From Caballeronia udeis (GTDB lineage: Bacteria; Pseudomonadota; Gammaproteobacteria; Burkholderiales; Burkholderiaceae), in assembly GCF_001544555.2 (NCBI RefSeq), contig NZ_FCOK02000049.1, positions 1-64,000 of the forward strand: DNA of 64,000 nt, in the 5' to 3' direction. Positions 1 through 8,973 of the stretch are shown in pieces. Numbering within the stretch: the stretch's first letter is position 1; every line of letters begins with the position of its first letter. The position numbers were made by a program, and so were the translations under genes. Under the pieces are notes generated by a model that saw only the letters and a program-made list of their open reading frames with translations, was not told where the DNA came from and did no database searches.

Positions 1-2
1 CT

Positions 3-50
3 ACGGTCATCGTTGCTCCTGGATGCTGGCAGTCTCCTGCCAAATGACCG
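3..50. repeat. Stem-loop at window edge
   Basis: Eight-base perfect inverted arms (ACGGTCAT at 3-10 and ATGACCGT at 43-50) enclose a second small hairpin (GGCA/TGCC near 29-40). It lies in intergenic DNA next to the repeat module that follows. Its role is unknown. It could be a terminator-like or repeat-end structure whose partner gene lies to the left of the window. Confidence 0.4.
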
Positions 51-75
51 TTTACACAAAACTAATTACACCCTC

Positions 76-127
76 CCGAACACGGATACCCACACGCTTC
101 GCCACCAGTGACTGAACCTGCCCAAGG
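76..127 (-). repeat. Inverted partial copy of interspersed repeat
   Basis: The reverse complement of this 52-base stretch matches 10597-10648 with a single mismatch. The inner core GGTGGCGAAGCGTG also recurs in the opposite orientation at 266-284, so the left end of the window holds both orientations of the same element. No protein is implied: the open frames that run through it read different frames in different copies. Confidence 0.75.
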
Positions 128-265
128 GACATCCCGCGCTATCCGCGAACAACCTTCGACCGAATTTGTACGCACGTCGAACCACGTCGCCAACCCACGG
201 AGAAACAAGGTCCCAAAAACGCGTGAGGCCGTGCTGACCGTGGGGTGCTGGTGCTTGCCCGAGAG

Positions 266-515
266 CACTGGTGGCGAAGCGTGTTCATGTCAGGATTCGC
301 GAGAAGGAGTGATAAAGAGAATATCTCACTCTCGCAGACCGCTAAGGCCGAAAGCAGCAACCCGGCATAGACTCCGACCGCTACCCCCGGAATCTAGCAA
401 CCCGGCACTGACTCAGACCGCTACCGCAGAACCCTCGCACCAATCCACTCGCTAACCTCTCGCAACGACCAAAACCCAACAGCGCCAGCAGACCTCCCGG
501 TCCACCGGCGCGAGC
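266..515 (+). repeat. Interspersed intergenic repeat, left copy
   Basis: This module shares blocks with 10597-10835 in the same order and orientation: 266-284 with 10614-10632, 308-407 with 10677-10776 (about 100 bases, one mismatch, then weaker similarity), and 500-515 with 10820-10835. Inside it are roughly 39-40 base tandem units that start with GACCGCTA at 337, 376 and 416. The module ends 13 bases before the stop codon of the minus-strand gene puuD. The second copy ends 7 bases before another minus-strand stop codon, so both sit at a gene 3' end. The function is unknown; it could act as an RNA structure or terminator, or be a non-autonomous element. Confidence 0.75.
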
Positions 516-528
516 AATTTCCAGGGCC

Positions 529-1722
529 TTACTTCAAAGCACCACCCTGAAACCACGCGGCGATCTTTGAGCGCTCACCATCGGTCATCTGGGTCACATT
601 CCCTAGCGGCATTGCCTTCAACACAACAGCCTGCTGATAAAGCCGCTGCGCATTCAACGAAATCGACTCCGGCGTATCCAGCAAGACCCCCGCCGGCGCA
701 GCCCCCATCATCGTCGGATGAGCTGCGTGACACGTGGCGCACCGCTGCTGCAGGATCGGCTCAATATCGGCTACGCGAATCGCCGGCGCACCCGCCACTG
801 GCGCAACCGTCGGCACCGCCTTCGGCATGGTCCACGCAAACGCGCCAAACATCAGCAGCACACCAATCACCGGCAAGTACCACAACACCTGCCCACGATG
901 ACGCATCACAAAGAACTGCCGAATCAGTGCACCAGCCAACATGATGATCAGCAACACAGCCCAGTTATAAGGATGCGTATAGGTCATCGCGTAGTGATTC
1001 GACAACATCACGAACACCACCGGCAACGTGAAATACGTGTTGTGCACCGAACGCTGCTTACCGCGCTTGCCATAAATGGCATTGGGCACTTCGCCCTTCA
1101 GCATGGCCTCGACCATCTTGCGTTGACCGGGAATGATCACGAAAAACACGTTCGCCGACATGATCGTGGCCAACGTCGCGCCCGTAATCAAATACGCAGC
1201 ACGCCCGGCAAACACATGGCATGCAAGCCATGCCGCGATAATCACATAGGCGCCCACGCAGATCCCGAGCAAACCGTCGCGATTGCCCAGCAGCCGGCAC
1301 AGCGAGTCATACACGATCCATCCCGCGAGCAGGAAGCCCAGCGCCGATGAAACCGCCACCACGGGCCCCATATCGAGCACGTTCTTATCGATGAGATAAG
1401 TGCTCGGCGAGAACAGATACAACACCATGAACAAGCCAAAGCCGGACATCCACGTGGTGTACGAAGGCCACTTCGACCAATGCAGGTCGTCGGGCATGTT
1501 CGGCGGCGCAACCGTGTACTTCTGCATGTTGTAAAAGCCGCCGCCGTGCACGTGCCACAACTCGCCAAACACACCACGCTTGGTCGCAGCGGGATCTTTC
1601 GGCGGCTTCAGGCTGTTGTCGAGCGCCACGAAATAAAACGATTCGCCAATCCAGGCGATCGCTACCACCACATGCAGCCAGCGCAAAGCAAGATTCAGCC
1701 AGTCAACAATAAAGCCTTGCAT
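529..1722 (-). CDS. puuD: Urate hydroxylase PuuD, membrane-bound with cytochrome c domain
   Basis: Protein of 397 residues that oxidises urate to 5-hydroxyisourate in the cytoplasmic membrane, passing electrons to its own cytochrome c domain instead of to oxygen. The N-terminal part carries several hydrophobic segments, beginning with a segment containing LRWLHVVVAIAWIGESFYF typical of the family. The C-terminal domain has the haem-binding CATCH motif at residues 328-332, with Met371 a plausible axial ligand. The gene lies upstream of nothing else on its strand here, and hydroxyisourate hydrolase is encoded 92 bases before its start on the same strand, so the two are probably cotranscribed. 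The following reaction enzyme, OHCU decarboxylase, is not in the window. Confidence 0.93.
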   Translation of the reverse strand: MQGFIVDWLNLALRWLHVVVAIAWIGESFYFVALDNSLKPPKDPAATKRGVFGELWHVHGGGFYNMQKYTVAPPNMPDDLHWSKWPSYTTWMSGFGLFMVLYLFSPSTYLIDKNVLDMGPVVAVSSALGFLLAGWIVYDSLCRLLGNRDGLLGICVGAYVIIAAWLACHVFAGRAAYLITGATLATIMSANVFFVIIPGQRKMVEAMLKGEVPNAIYGKRGKQRSVHNTYFTLPVVFVMLSNHYAMTYTHPYNWAVLLIIMLAGALIRQFFVMRHRGQVLWYLPVIGVLLMFGAFAWTMPKAVPTVAPVAGAPAIRVADIEPILQQRCATCHAAHPTMMGAAPAGVLLDTPESISLNAQRLYQQAVVLKAMPLGNVTQMTDGERSKIAAWFQGGALK

Positions 1723-1814
1723 GAAACGTCTCCACTACGAATTCTGTTATTGATTCATCGGACGGACGCAAGAGGCACAAGCGTCAGCCAGCACACTGCG
1801 CGTCAGATAAAAAC

Positions 1815-2168
1815 TCAGCTACCGCGATAAGTGCTGTATGCCCAGGGCGATACAAGCAGTGGCACGTGATAGTGCGACGTGGCGTCGGCAATACCAAAGC
1901 GCAGCACCACCCGGTCCACAAACCGTGGCTCCGGCAGATCAACGCCGCTCGCTGCGAAATAATCGCCCGCGTGAAACACGAGTTCGTATTCGCCAGCGAC
2001 AAACGCGTCGTCCTGTAGCAACGGCGCGTCGCAACGGCCGTCCGAGTTGGTATGTGTGGTGAGAAGCGCGCGCCGGACGTCGCCGGTCAGCACGAAAAGT
2101 TCGACCTTGATACCGGAGCCGGGGCGGCCGTGCGCGGTATCGAGTACGTGGGTTGTGAGCTTGCCCAT
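1815..2168 (-). CDS. uraH: 5-hydroxyisourate hydrolase (transthyretin-related)
   Basis: Protein of 117 residues that hydrolyses 5-hydroxyisourate to OHCU, the second step of urate breakdown. The family's active-site elements are visible: His7, Arg45, His99/His101 in the HYHVPLL segment and the C-terminal YRGS tetrapeptide at 114-117. The start at 2168 is preferred over a longer reading because the product then begins MGKLTTHVLDT as in the family, and AAGGA lies just upstream. It is transcribed toward puuD, which follows by 92 bases. It has no signal peptide and is presumably cytoplasmic. Confidence 0.95.
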   Translation of the reverse strand: MGKLTTHVLDTAHGRPGSGIKVELFVLTGDVRRALLTTHTNSDGRCDAPLLQDDAFVAGEYELVFHAGDYFAASGVDLPEPRFVDRVVLRFGIADATSHYHVPLLVSPWAYSTYRGS

Positions 2169-2687
2169 TCGCTTTGTCCTTGTAGTGTGCGAGGAATGGC
2201 TGCGCATCGAACCGTCTGTGTTCTGACAATCAGCGGCGGATCGAGGCTCCACAAGCGTGGCTACATACCCGTCGGCGTGAGAGGATGCGCGCCGTGTACA
2301 GCATTGTAAAAAGTTGCAGTGATCATAACGCCCGCGATAGGCAAGATAATCACCAGCACATAACGGCTGCCTGCTTATTGCGCTTTCGTAAAGAAAACGT
2401 CAGCGTTTCAGCCCTTTTTACCGCTTCCCGGCGATGCTACGCGAGCCAAAATTCACGATCATATTGAGTCTGTGAAGACAACTATGGCAGTGTCCGCATT
2501 GTCACGGGCTTTTTGGCTACGGACAGTAGCGTCTTGCACAGCGGCCACCGCAGCCTTACACAGCGCGGCTCGCTGGGCATCCCGAAGACGGCGATCGACG
2601 CTGGGTAACCGGGTAATTGGCGCGGATTCAAGTGCTGACTTTGTGCTTTTGCGCCCTCGGTAAAACAGAGAAATAGCGGAGATCGAC
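2169..2687. promoter_or_regulatory. Divergent intergenic region uraH / deaminase
   Basis: About 520 bases separate two divergently transcribed purine genes, so promoters for both must lie here. The part near 2330-2480 is less GC-rich than the surroundings. Open frames inside it (for example 2472-2663) have no ribosome-binding site or recognisable product. I could not identify a clear operator. Confidence 0.5.
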
Positions 2688-4058
2688 ATGCAACAGAAAC
2701 CCCGGACATTGCTGGTGAAGAACGCGCGCGTGCTCGTGACCATGGACGAGACGCGGCGCGAGATTCCCAACGGCGGCTTGTTCGTCGAAGACAACCGGAT
2801 CACGCAGGTAGGCGCGACGAGCGACTTGCCGCAACACGCGGACGAGGTGCTCGACCTGTCAGGCCATCTGGTGATTCCCGGCCTCGTCAACACGCATCAC
2901 CACATGTACCAGAGCCTCACGCGGGCCGTCCCGGCCGCGCAAAATGCCGAGTTGTTCGGCTGGCTCACCAGCCTGTACAAAATATGGGCGAACCTGACGC
3001 CCGAGATGATCGAGGTGTCGACGCTGACCGCCATGGCCGAATTGCTGCTCTCGGGCTGCACGACGTCGAGCGACCATCTCTACATTTATCCGAACGGTGC
3101 GCGGCTGGACGACAGCATCGCGTCGGCGCAGCAGATCGGCATGCGTTTTCACGCGGCGCGCGGCAGCATGAGCGTCGGGCAGAAGGACGGCGGCTTGCCG
3201 CCCGATTCAGTGGTCGAGAAAGAAGATGCAATCCTGAAGGACACACAGCGCCTGATCGAAACGTATAACGATGAAGGCCGCTACGCGATGCTGCGCGTGG
3301 TCGTGGCTCCCTGCTCGCCGTTCTCGGTCAGCCGTGAGCTGATGCGCGACTCCGCGGTGCTGGCCCGGGAATACGGGGTATCGATGCATACACATCTGGC
3401 CGAGAACGTGAACGATGTCACGTACAGCCGCGAGAAGTTCGGCATGTCGCCGGCCGAGTACGCGGAAGATCTGGGCTGGGTCGGCCCGGATGTCTGGCAC
3501 GCGCACTGTGTGCAGCTTGACCGCGCCGGTATTGAGTTGTTTGGACGCACGGGTACGGGTGTCGCACATTGTCCGTGTTCGAACATGCGGCTGGCGTCGG
3601 GCATCGCACCTGTCCGGGCGATGCGGGACGCGGGCGTGAGCGTTGGACTAGGTGTGGATGGATCGGCATCGAACGATGGCGCGCAGATGGTCGCAGAAGT
3701 GCGGCAAGCGTTGTTATTGCAGCGTGTGGGTTTCGGTCCAGACGCCATGAGCGCACGCGAAGCGCTCGAAATCGCGACGCTGGGTGGCGCGAAAGTATTG
3801 GGCCGGGATGATATCGGCGCGTTGGCTCCGGGCATGGCGGCCGATTTCGTTTCCTTCGATCTGAGCCAGCACGGCTTCGCCGGCGCGTTGCACGACCCTG
3901 TCGCGGCGCTGGTGTTCTGTGCGCCGTCGCAGGTATCGACAAGTGTTATCGACGGAAAGGTGGTCGTGCGTCACGGTCAACTGACGACGGTCGATCTTGG
4001 ACCGATCGTCGAGCGTCACAACCGGCTGGCGGGTCAGCTTATGGCAATGGCGAATTAA
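2688..4058 (+). CDS. 8-oxoguanine/guanine-type deaminase (amidohydrolase)
   Basis: Protein of 456 residues of the metal-dependent amidohydrolase superfamily, in the TrzN/AtzA-like branch that contains 8-oxoguanine deaminase. The first metal site is the NTHHHM motif (His70 and His72). Further metal ligands are in the HTHLAE segment, the WHAHC segment and the GLGVDGSASND segment, all intact. CGGAGA precedes the ATG by 6 bases. Placed between urate genes and a purine-type ABC transporter, it most likely deaminates guanine or 8-oxoguanine to (oxo)xanthine for further oxidation. Exact substrate cannot be settled from sequence; other members of the branch act on triazines or cytosine-like rings. 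Confidence 0.88.
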   Translation: MQQKPRTLLVKNARVLVTMDETRREIPNGGLFVEDNRITQVGATSDLPQHADEVLDLSGHLVIPGLVNTHHHMYQSLTRAVPAAQNAELFGWLTSLYKIWANLTPEMIEVSTLTAMAELLLSGCTTSSDHLYIYPNGARLDDSIASAQQIGMRFHAARGSMSVGQKDGGLPPDSVVEKEDAILKDTQRLIETYNDEGRYAMLRVVVAPCSPFSVSRELMRDSAVLAREYGVSMHTHLAENVNDVTYSREKFGMSPAEYAEDLGWVGPDVWHAHCVQLDRAGIELFGRTGTGVAHCPCSNMRLASGIAPVRAMRDAGVSVGLGVDGSASNDGAQMVAEVRQALLLQRVGFGPDAMSAREALEIATLGGAKVLGRDDIGALAPGMAADFVSFDLSQHGFAGALHDPVAALVFCAPSQVSTSVIDGKVVVRHGQLTTVDLGPIVERHNRLAGQLMAMAN

Positions 4059-4064
4059 CGGCGT

Positions 4065-4997
4065 TCAAGGCGTTTCGATCAGCGAGCGCGTGGCATCGGC
4101 AACAAGGTGACGCAGCCACCGCACTTCGTCGGAGTAATGGCAGCGCTCGTGCCACAGCTGGTAGTACTGCATCGGCGGAAAGTCGAGCGGTGCGGGTACC
4201 ACGGTCAGCGGCAGGAACTTGGCGTAGTGATCGGCGAAAAGACGCGTGGTGGTGAACACGAGATCCGACTTGATCAGCACGTACGGCGCGAGATTGAAGT
4301 AGGGCAGCGTGACGACCACATGGCGCTTGAGCCGCTCGCGCGCCAGATGAACATCAATCGCGCCGCGCTGGCCAACGGAATACGGCGTAGGCGCCAAGTG
4401 CGGCGCGTTGAGGTATTGATCGAGCGTGAGCGCGCCGCGGCGGGCAAACGGATGATTCGAACTGACGAGACAAACAATCTTGTCGACGAAGAGATTCGAG
4501 AGATGCAACTGTTCAGGCGGCTCGGGCCAGTTGCCCACCACAATATCGAGCTTGCCTTCCTCCAGCGCAAGTTCGTAGTCGAAGGCGGGTCCGAGCGAAT
4601 GGAATTCGAGCGTGGCGTTGGGCGCGGCTACACGAAAGCGCTCCACCACGGTGGGCACGAACAGCACGTTCAGATAATCCGGGCAGCCAATGCGGTAACA
4701 GCGCACCGAAGTTGCCGGCTCGAAGTTGTGTTGCTGAACCTTGATGCGTTCGATTTCGCGCAGTGCGTTTTGTGTGGGTTCGAGCAGGCGCAGGCCGTAC
4801 TCGGTCGGCACCATGCCCGCTTTTCCGCGCACGAGCAGCGGATCGCCGGTGATGTCGCGCAGGCGCCTGAGCGCCGCGCTGATCGCAGGTTGTGACTGAT
4901 TGAGCTTGACGGCCGCGCGCGTGACGCTGCGCTCCATCAAAAGGGTGTGAAGGACGCGTAACAGGTAAGTGTCGATCGCTTCGCGTTGCTGACTCAT
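4065..4997 (-). CDS. LysR-family transcriptional regulator
   Basis: Protein of 310 residues with an N-terminal winged helix-turn-helix (about residues 10-70, with the core SVTRAAVKLNQSQPAISAAL) and a C-terminal periplasmic-binding-like effector domain; the HTH style resembles the NodD/NahR-like branch. It ends 7 bases from the end of the deaminase gene (convergent) and starts divergently from the ABC transporter operon, with a LysR-type palindrome between them at 5103-5119. It therefore probably controls purine uptake in response to a purine or catabolite. The effector is not predictable from sequence. Confidence 0.9.
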   Translation of the reverse strand: MSQQREAIDTYLLRVLHTLLMERSVTRAAVKLNQSQPAISAALRRLRDITGDPLLVRGKAGMVPTEYGLRLLEPTQNALREIERIKVQQHNFEPATSVRCYRIGCPDYLNVLFVPTVVERFRVAAPNATLEFHSLGPAFDYELALEEGKLDIVVGNWPEPPEQLHLSNLFVDKIVCLVSSNHPFARRGALTLDQYLNAPHLAPTPYSVGQRGAIDVHLARERLKRHVVVTLPYFNLAPYVLIKSDLVFTTTRLFADHYAKFLPLTVVPAPLDFPPMQYYQLWHERCHYSDEVRWLRHLVADATRSLIETP

Positions 4998-5102
4998 CTT
5001 CTCTCCAATATACGGTCAGGCTGATCGACCAGGGTGCAGAACATATCGTTTTTAATATGACACATTGTTTCCGTCAAGCTGGGCATACCCTCAAGCACAT
5101 TC

Positions 5103-5119
5103 GTTGCAAGCTATGCAAC
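5103..5119. promoter_or_regulatory. Candidate LysR operator (GTTGCA-N5-TGCAAC)
   Basis: A perfect six-base inverted repeat with a five-base spacer, matching the T-N11-A logic of LysR regulators. It lies in the 269-base divergent region between the LysR gene (start 4997) and the ABC operon (start 5267), which is where such a regulator normally binds. Function is inferred from position and symmetry only. Confidence 0.5.
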
Positions 5120-5266
5120 ACCGTGCTGTTGCTAATTGCGCGCACTATTTTGAGCAATCGACGGCCCGCACCGTTTTGGGTATCTTTTACTCGCAGACTG
5201 CAAGTTTCCGTTGCTGCCATCCCGGTCATCCCGGTTTTGCGCAATTTCCGCACTTTCTGAGTCCAT

Positions 5267-6856
5267 ATGGGCGACGCCATTTCCTCATCCATTCAGCCGG
5301 GCGGTGTGCTTACTTCGCGCCTCGCGCTTCACGGCATCAGCAAGCAATATCCCGCCGTCAAGGCCAACGACGATGTCACGCTCATTGTCGAACCGGGTGA
5401 AATCCACGCGGTGCTCGGCGAGAACGGCGCGGGCAAGTCCACGCTGATGAAGATCATCTACGGCGCGGTTCGTCCGGATGAAGGCGAGATCCTCTGGGAG
5501 GGCGAACCGGTTGAGATCGGCAGTCCGGCGGCGGCGCGAAAGCTGGGCATCGGAATGGTGTTTCAGCATTTTTCGCTGTTCGAGACGCTGACGGTGGGCG
5601 AGAACATTGCGCTAGCCCTCGACGATAAATTCGATCTCAAGACGCTCGGCAAGCGGATTCGCGAGGTATCGGCGAATTACGGGCTCGATGTCGATCCGCA
5701 ACGCCACGTACATAGTCTCGCGGTGGGCGAACGCCAGCGCGTGGAGATCGTGCGCTGCCTGCTGCAGAACCCGCGCCTGCTGATCATGGACGAACCCACG
5801 TCCGTGCTCACGCCGCAAGCGGTCAAGAAGCTCTTTACGGTGCTGAGAAGGCTGGCGTCGGAGGGATGCAGCATTCTCTATATCAGCCACAAGCTCGACG
5901 AAATCCAGGCGCTGTGCCAGACCGCGACCGTCATGCGTGGCGGCAGGGTCACGGGGCGCGTCGATCCGCGCAAGGAAACCCACGCATCGCTCGCACAACT
6001 GATGGTCGGCCATTCGCTGCCCGACTACACGCGTCGCGAACATACGCCGGGCGAGGCGAAGCTCGCGGTGAAGAACCTGTCGGTGGCGAGCGCCGATCCG
6101 TTCGGCACGTCGCTGCAGGACGTCTCGTTCTCGGTGCACGCGGGGGAGATTTTCGGCATCGCTGGGGTGTCGGGAAACGGGCAGGCCGAGTTGCTGGCCG
6201 CGCTCTCAGGCGAGATCCGCGATAAACATGTGGCCCCCGACGCCATCAGCATCGTCGGCCGTCCGGCCGCGCGCTACAGCGCGGCCGGACGGCGTGCACT
6301 CGGCTTCGCCTTCGTGCCCGAGGAACGGCTCGGGCGCGGCGCGGTGCCGGCCATGTCGCTGGCGGAAAACGCGCTGCTGACCGGGCATCGCGAACACATG
6401 GTGCGCGGCGGCTGGATCAGCACGAAGGCCATGCGTGCGTTCGCCGACCGCTGCATCAGCGCGTTCGACGTCCGCTGCGGCGGCAACGGCGCGCTCGCTC
6501 AAAGCCTGTCAGGCGGCAACTTGCAGAAGTTCATCGTGGGACGCGAGATCTTGCAGGAGCCGAAGGTGCTGGTGGTCGCGCAACCGACCTGGGGCGTCGA
6601 TGTCGGCGCAGCAGGTTTCATCCGGCAACAGCTACTGGATCTGGCGGCACGCGGCGTCGCGATCCTCGTGATATCGGAAGAGTTGGAAGAACTCTTCGAT
6701 ATCTGCGATCGCATCGCCGTCCTTGCGCGCGGCAAACTTTCGCCGGTCCGCGAGACTGGTTCGACCAACGCGGAAGAAATCGGCCTCTTCATGGCGGGTC
6801 TCTTCGATGGCAATCGTGCCGACCCCGTCGCCCTCGACACCACGGCCCCGACATAA
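5267..6856 (+). CDS. ABC transporter ATP-binding protein, nucleoside/purine type
   Basis: Protein of 529 residues with two fused ABC domains, as in the YufO/NupA-type ATPases that energise BMP-dependent nucleoside importers. Domain 1 has Walker A GENGAGKST at 51-59, a VGERQR signature and a Walker B ending in DEPTS. Domain 2 has a degenerate Walker A (GVSGNGQAE) and Walker B (VAQPTWGVD) but a good LSGGN signature, a pattern normal for this family and suggesting one catalytic site. Its stop overlaps the start of the first permease by one base, so the genes are translationally coupled. The predicted substrate is a purine or nucleoside, given the deaminase upstream. Confidence 0.9.
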   Translation: MGDAISSSIQPGGVLTSRLALHGISKQYPAVKANDDVTLIVEPGEIHAVLGENGAGKSTLMKIIYGAVRPDEGEILWEGEPVEIGSPAAARKLGIGMVFQHFSLFETLTVGENIALALDDKFDLKTLGKRIREVSANYGLDVDPQRHVHSLAVGERQRVEIVRCLLQNPRLLIMDEPTSVLTPQAVKKLFTVLRRLASEGCSILYISHKLDEIQALCQTATVMRGGRVTGRVDPRKETHASLAQLMVGHSLPDYTRREHTPGEAKLAVKNLSVASADPFGTSLQDVSFSVHAGEIFGIAGVSGNGQAELLAALSGEIRDKHVAPDAISIVGRPAARYSAAGRRALGFAFVPEERLGRGAVPAMSLAENALLTGHREHMVRGGWISTKAMRAFADRCISAFDVRCGGNGALAQSLSGGNLQKFIVGREILQEPKVLVVAQPTWGVDVGAAGFIRQQLLDLAARGVAILVISEELEELFDICDRIAVLARGKLSPVRETGSTNAEEIGLFMAGLFDGNRADPVALDTTAPT

Positions 6857-7962
6857 TGAATTTTCCTTATCGACTCGAAGCGCGGCCCACTCCGTCGCGC
6901 GCCATGCAGCTTGCCGTGCCGCTGGTCGCCGCGGTGCTGACGCTGATTATCGGTTTCCTGATTTTTACGCTCGTGGGCCAGGACCCGCTGCGCGCGATGC
7001 ACGGCTTTTTTATCGAACCGTTGTCGAACGTGAACGGCTGGTCCGAACTCGTGCTGAAGGCGTCGCCGCTGTGCCTGATAGCGCTGGGGCTGGCGGTGGG
7101 ATATCGGGCGAACGTGTGGAACATTGGCGCTGAAGGGCAGATGCTGCTGGGCGGGATCGTGGCGGGTGGCATAGCGATTCATGTTGGCGACGCCACGGGC
7201 TGGTGGATCCTGCCGCTGATGATGATTGGCGGCGTGATAGGCGGCATGGCGTGGGCTGCGATTCCCGCGTTGCTCAAGAGCCGTTTCAACACTAACGAAA
7301 TCCTGACGAGCCTGATGCTCACCTACGTCGCGACGCAGTTGCTGATCTACCTGGTGAGCGGTCCGTGGCGCGATCCCGAGGGCATGAACTTCCCGATCTC
7401 GGCGATGTTCGGCGATTCGGCGCAATACCCACGCCTTTACAGCGATTGGGGCTGGGCATGGCTGAAGGGAACGCGGATCAATGCGTCCGTGTTCCTGACG
7501 ATGATTGCGATTCCGCTGGTGTGGCTGTTCATGCGCAAGAGCTTCGCGGGGTATCGGATGAACGTGGGTGGCCTGGCGCCGCTGGCAGCCCGCTACGCCG
7601 GTTTCTCCGATAAAAAGGCCATCTGGACCTCGCTGCTCCTGAGCGGCGGTCTGGCCGGGTTGGCCGGCATGGGTGAAGTGGCCGGACCGATCGGGCAATT
7701 GCAGGCGAGCTGGTCGCCGGGGTACGGCTTTACAGCGATCATCGTGGTGTTTGTCGGACGCTTGCATCCGGTGGGCATCGTGCTGGCGAGCCTGCTGATG
7801 GCGTTGCTGTATCTCGGTGGCGAGGCGGTGCAGACGTCGCTGCAATTGCCGCAGGCGCTTGCCGGCGTGTTCCAGGGGCTGCTGCTGTTCTGCCTGCTCG
7901 GTGCAGACCTGTTCGTCAACTATCGCGTGCGGCGCCGGGTCGCGGCGCATGCACATTCATAG
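6856..7962 (+). CDS. ABC transporter permease, nucleoside/purine type (YufP-like)
   Basis: Protein of 368 residues with about eight to ten hydrophobic segments, belonging to the branched-chain/BPD_transp_2 permease family used by BMP-type importers. The conserved cytoplasmic loop reading RANVWNIGAEGQMLLG is present. It shares one base with the preceding ATPase gene and is followed 8 bases later by the second permease gene, so it forms one half of a heterodimeric channel. No signs of decay. Confidence 0.92.
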   Translation: MNFPYRLEARPTPSRAMQLAVPLVAAVLTLIIGFLIFTLVGQDPLRAMHGFFIEPLSNVNGWSELVLKASPLCLIALGLAVGYRANVWNIGAEGQMLLGGIVAGGIAIHVGDATGWWILPLMMIGGVIGGMAWAAIPALLKSRFNTNEILTSLMLTYVATQLLIYLVSGPWRDPEGMNFPISAMFGDSAQYPRLYSDWGWAWLKGTRINASVFLTMIAIPLVWLFMRKSFAGYRMNVGGLAPLAARYAGFSDKKAIWTSLLLSGGLAGLAGMGEVAGPIGQLQASWSPGYGFTAIIVVFVGRLHPVGIVLASLLMALLYLGGEAVQTSLQLPQALAGVFQGLLLFCLLGADLFVNYRVRRRVAAHAHS

Positions 7963-7970
7963 ATAAAACC

Positions 7971-8900
7971 ATGGACATCAATCAGGCCGGTTCGCTCTCT
8001 TCAAGCGCCGTTGTAGCTGCCATTCCACTGATGTTCGCCGGCGCCGGGGAGCTCGTCGCGGAAAAGTCAGGGGTGTTGAACCTTGGCGTGGAAGGCATGA
8101 TGCTGATGGGCGCCGTCACCGGTTATGCCGTGACCGCGATCACCGGCAATCCGTGGCTGGGCATTGTGGGCGCGATTGTCGCGGGCGTGCTGATGTCGCT
8201 AGTGTTCGCGTTCCTCACCATCACCATGTTGGCGAACCAGGTGGCCACGGGTTTATCGCTGACCATATTCGGCATTGGGTTCTCGGCGTATATCGGCAAG
8301 CCTTATACGTCGGCGGCGGTGCGCGCGACTATCGACGTGCTGCCCATTCCCGGTCTTACCTCCATTCCCGTGATCGGCCCGGCGTTTTTCACGCTGACGC
8401 CGCTCGGTTATCTCGCGTTCATCATGTTCGGCGTGATCGGCTGGTTTTTGTATAGAACCCGCGCCGGGCTGGTGCTGCGCTCGGTGGGGGAGTCGCCATC
8501 GGTCGCGCATTCCGTGGGTTTTCCAGTGGTTGGCGTGCGTTACGGCGCGACGCTTTTTGGCGGCGGCATGGCGGGGATTGCGGGCGGTTATTACTCGATC
8601 GTCTATCTGCATTTGTGGCAGGAACAGCTTACGTCGGGGCGCGGCTGGATCGCGCTGGCGCTGGTCGTGTTCGCGACGTGGCGGCCGGGGCGGTTGCTGA
8701 TCGGGGCGTTGCTGTTCGGCGCGGTGATGGCGCTGCAGTTCTATGCGCAGGCCATTGGCGTGCCCATCCCGACGCAGTTCCTCGCCATGCTGCCGTACGT
8801 TGCGACCATCGTCGTGCTGGTGCTCATCTCGCGCAATCCGAACACGATCAAGTTGAATGCACCTGCGTCGCTCGGCAAGCCGTTTTTTGCGGCTAGCTGA
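7971..8900 (+). CDS. ABC transporter permease, nucleoside/purine type (YufQ-like)
   Basis: Protein of 309 residues, mostly hydrophobic, in the same permease family as its upstream neighbour but shorter, as is usual for the second permease of BMP transporters. The loop VLNLGVEGMMLMGAVTG near residues 37-54 is the family's signature. It follows the first permease by 8 bases and is followed 73 bases later by the solute-binding protein gene. Together the four genes encode a complete importer. Confidence 0.92.
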   Translation: MDINQAGSLSSSAVVAAIPLMFAGAGELVAEKSGVLNLGVEGMMLMGAVTGYAVTAITGNPWLGIVGAIVAGVLMSLVFAFLTITMLANQVATGLSLTIFGIGFSAYIGKPYTSAAVRATIDVLPIPGLTSIPVIGPAFFTLTPLGYLAFIMFGVIGWFLYRTRAGLVLRSVGESPSVAHSVGFPVVGVRYGATLFGGGMAGIAGGYYSIVYLHLWQEQLTSGRGWIALALVVFATWRPGRLLIGALLFGAVMALQFYAQAIGVPIPTQFLAMLPYVATIVVLVLISRNPNTIKLNAPASLGKPFFAAS

Positions 8901-8973
8901 CGGTCCGAACCACGGCCTGATATTGCAGCATGATTTTTACAAACATCATCGAACCATCGACAGGAGAATCACG

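Noticed and set aside
108..455. Apparent protein sharing a peptide with an open frame at 10483-11070
   Set aside because: The shared peptide comes from the duplicated DNA repeat; flanking codons and frame continuity differ, and there is no ribosome-binding site.
567..1350. Long open frames antisense to puuD (567-944 and 718-1350)
   Set aside because: They lie wholly opposite a well-supported gene, have Arg/His/Pro-rich composition typical of the reverse frames of high-GC genes, and lack ribosome-binding sites.
2253..2687. Purine riboswitch in the leader of the deaminase or the importer
   Set aside because: I looked for the conserved purine-aptamer junction segments and did not see them upstream of 2688 or 5267; regulation by LysR is better supported.
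6499..7956. 485-codon open frame antisense to the ABC importer genes
   Set aside because: It is opposite two recognised genes and its product is His/Arg/Gln-rich without any domain; a GC-skew artefact.
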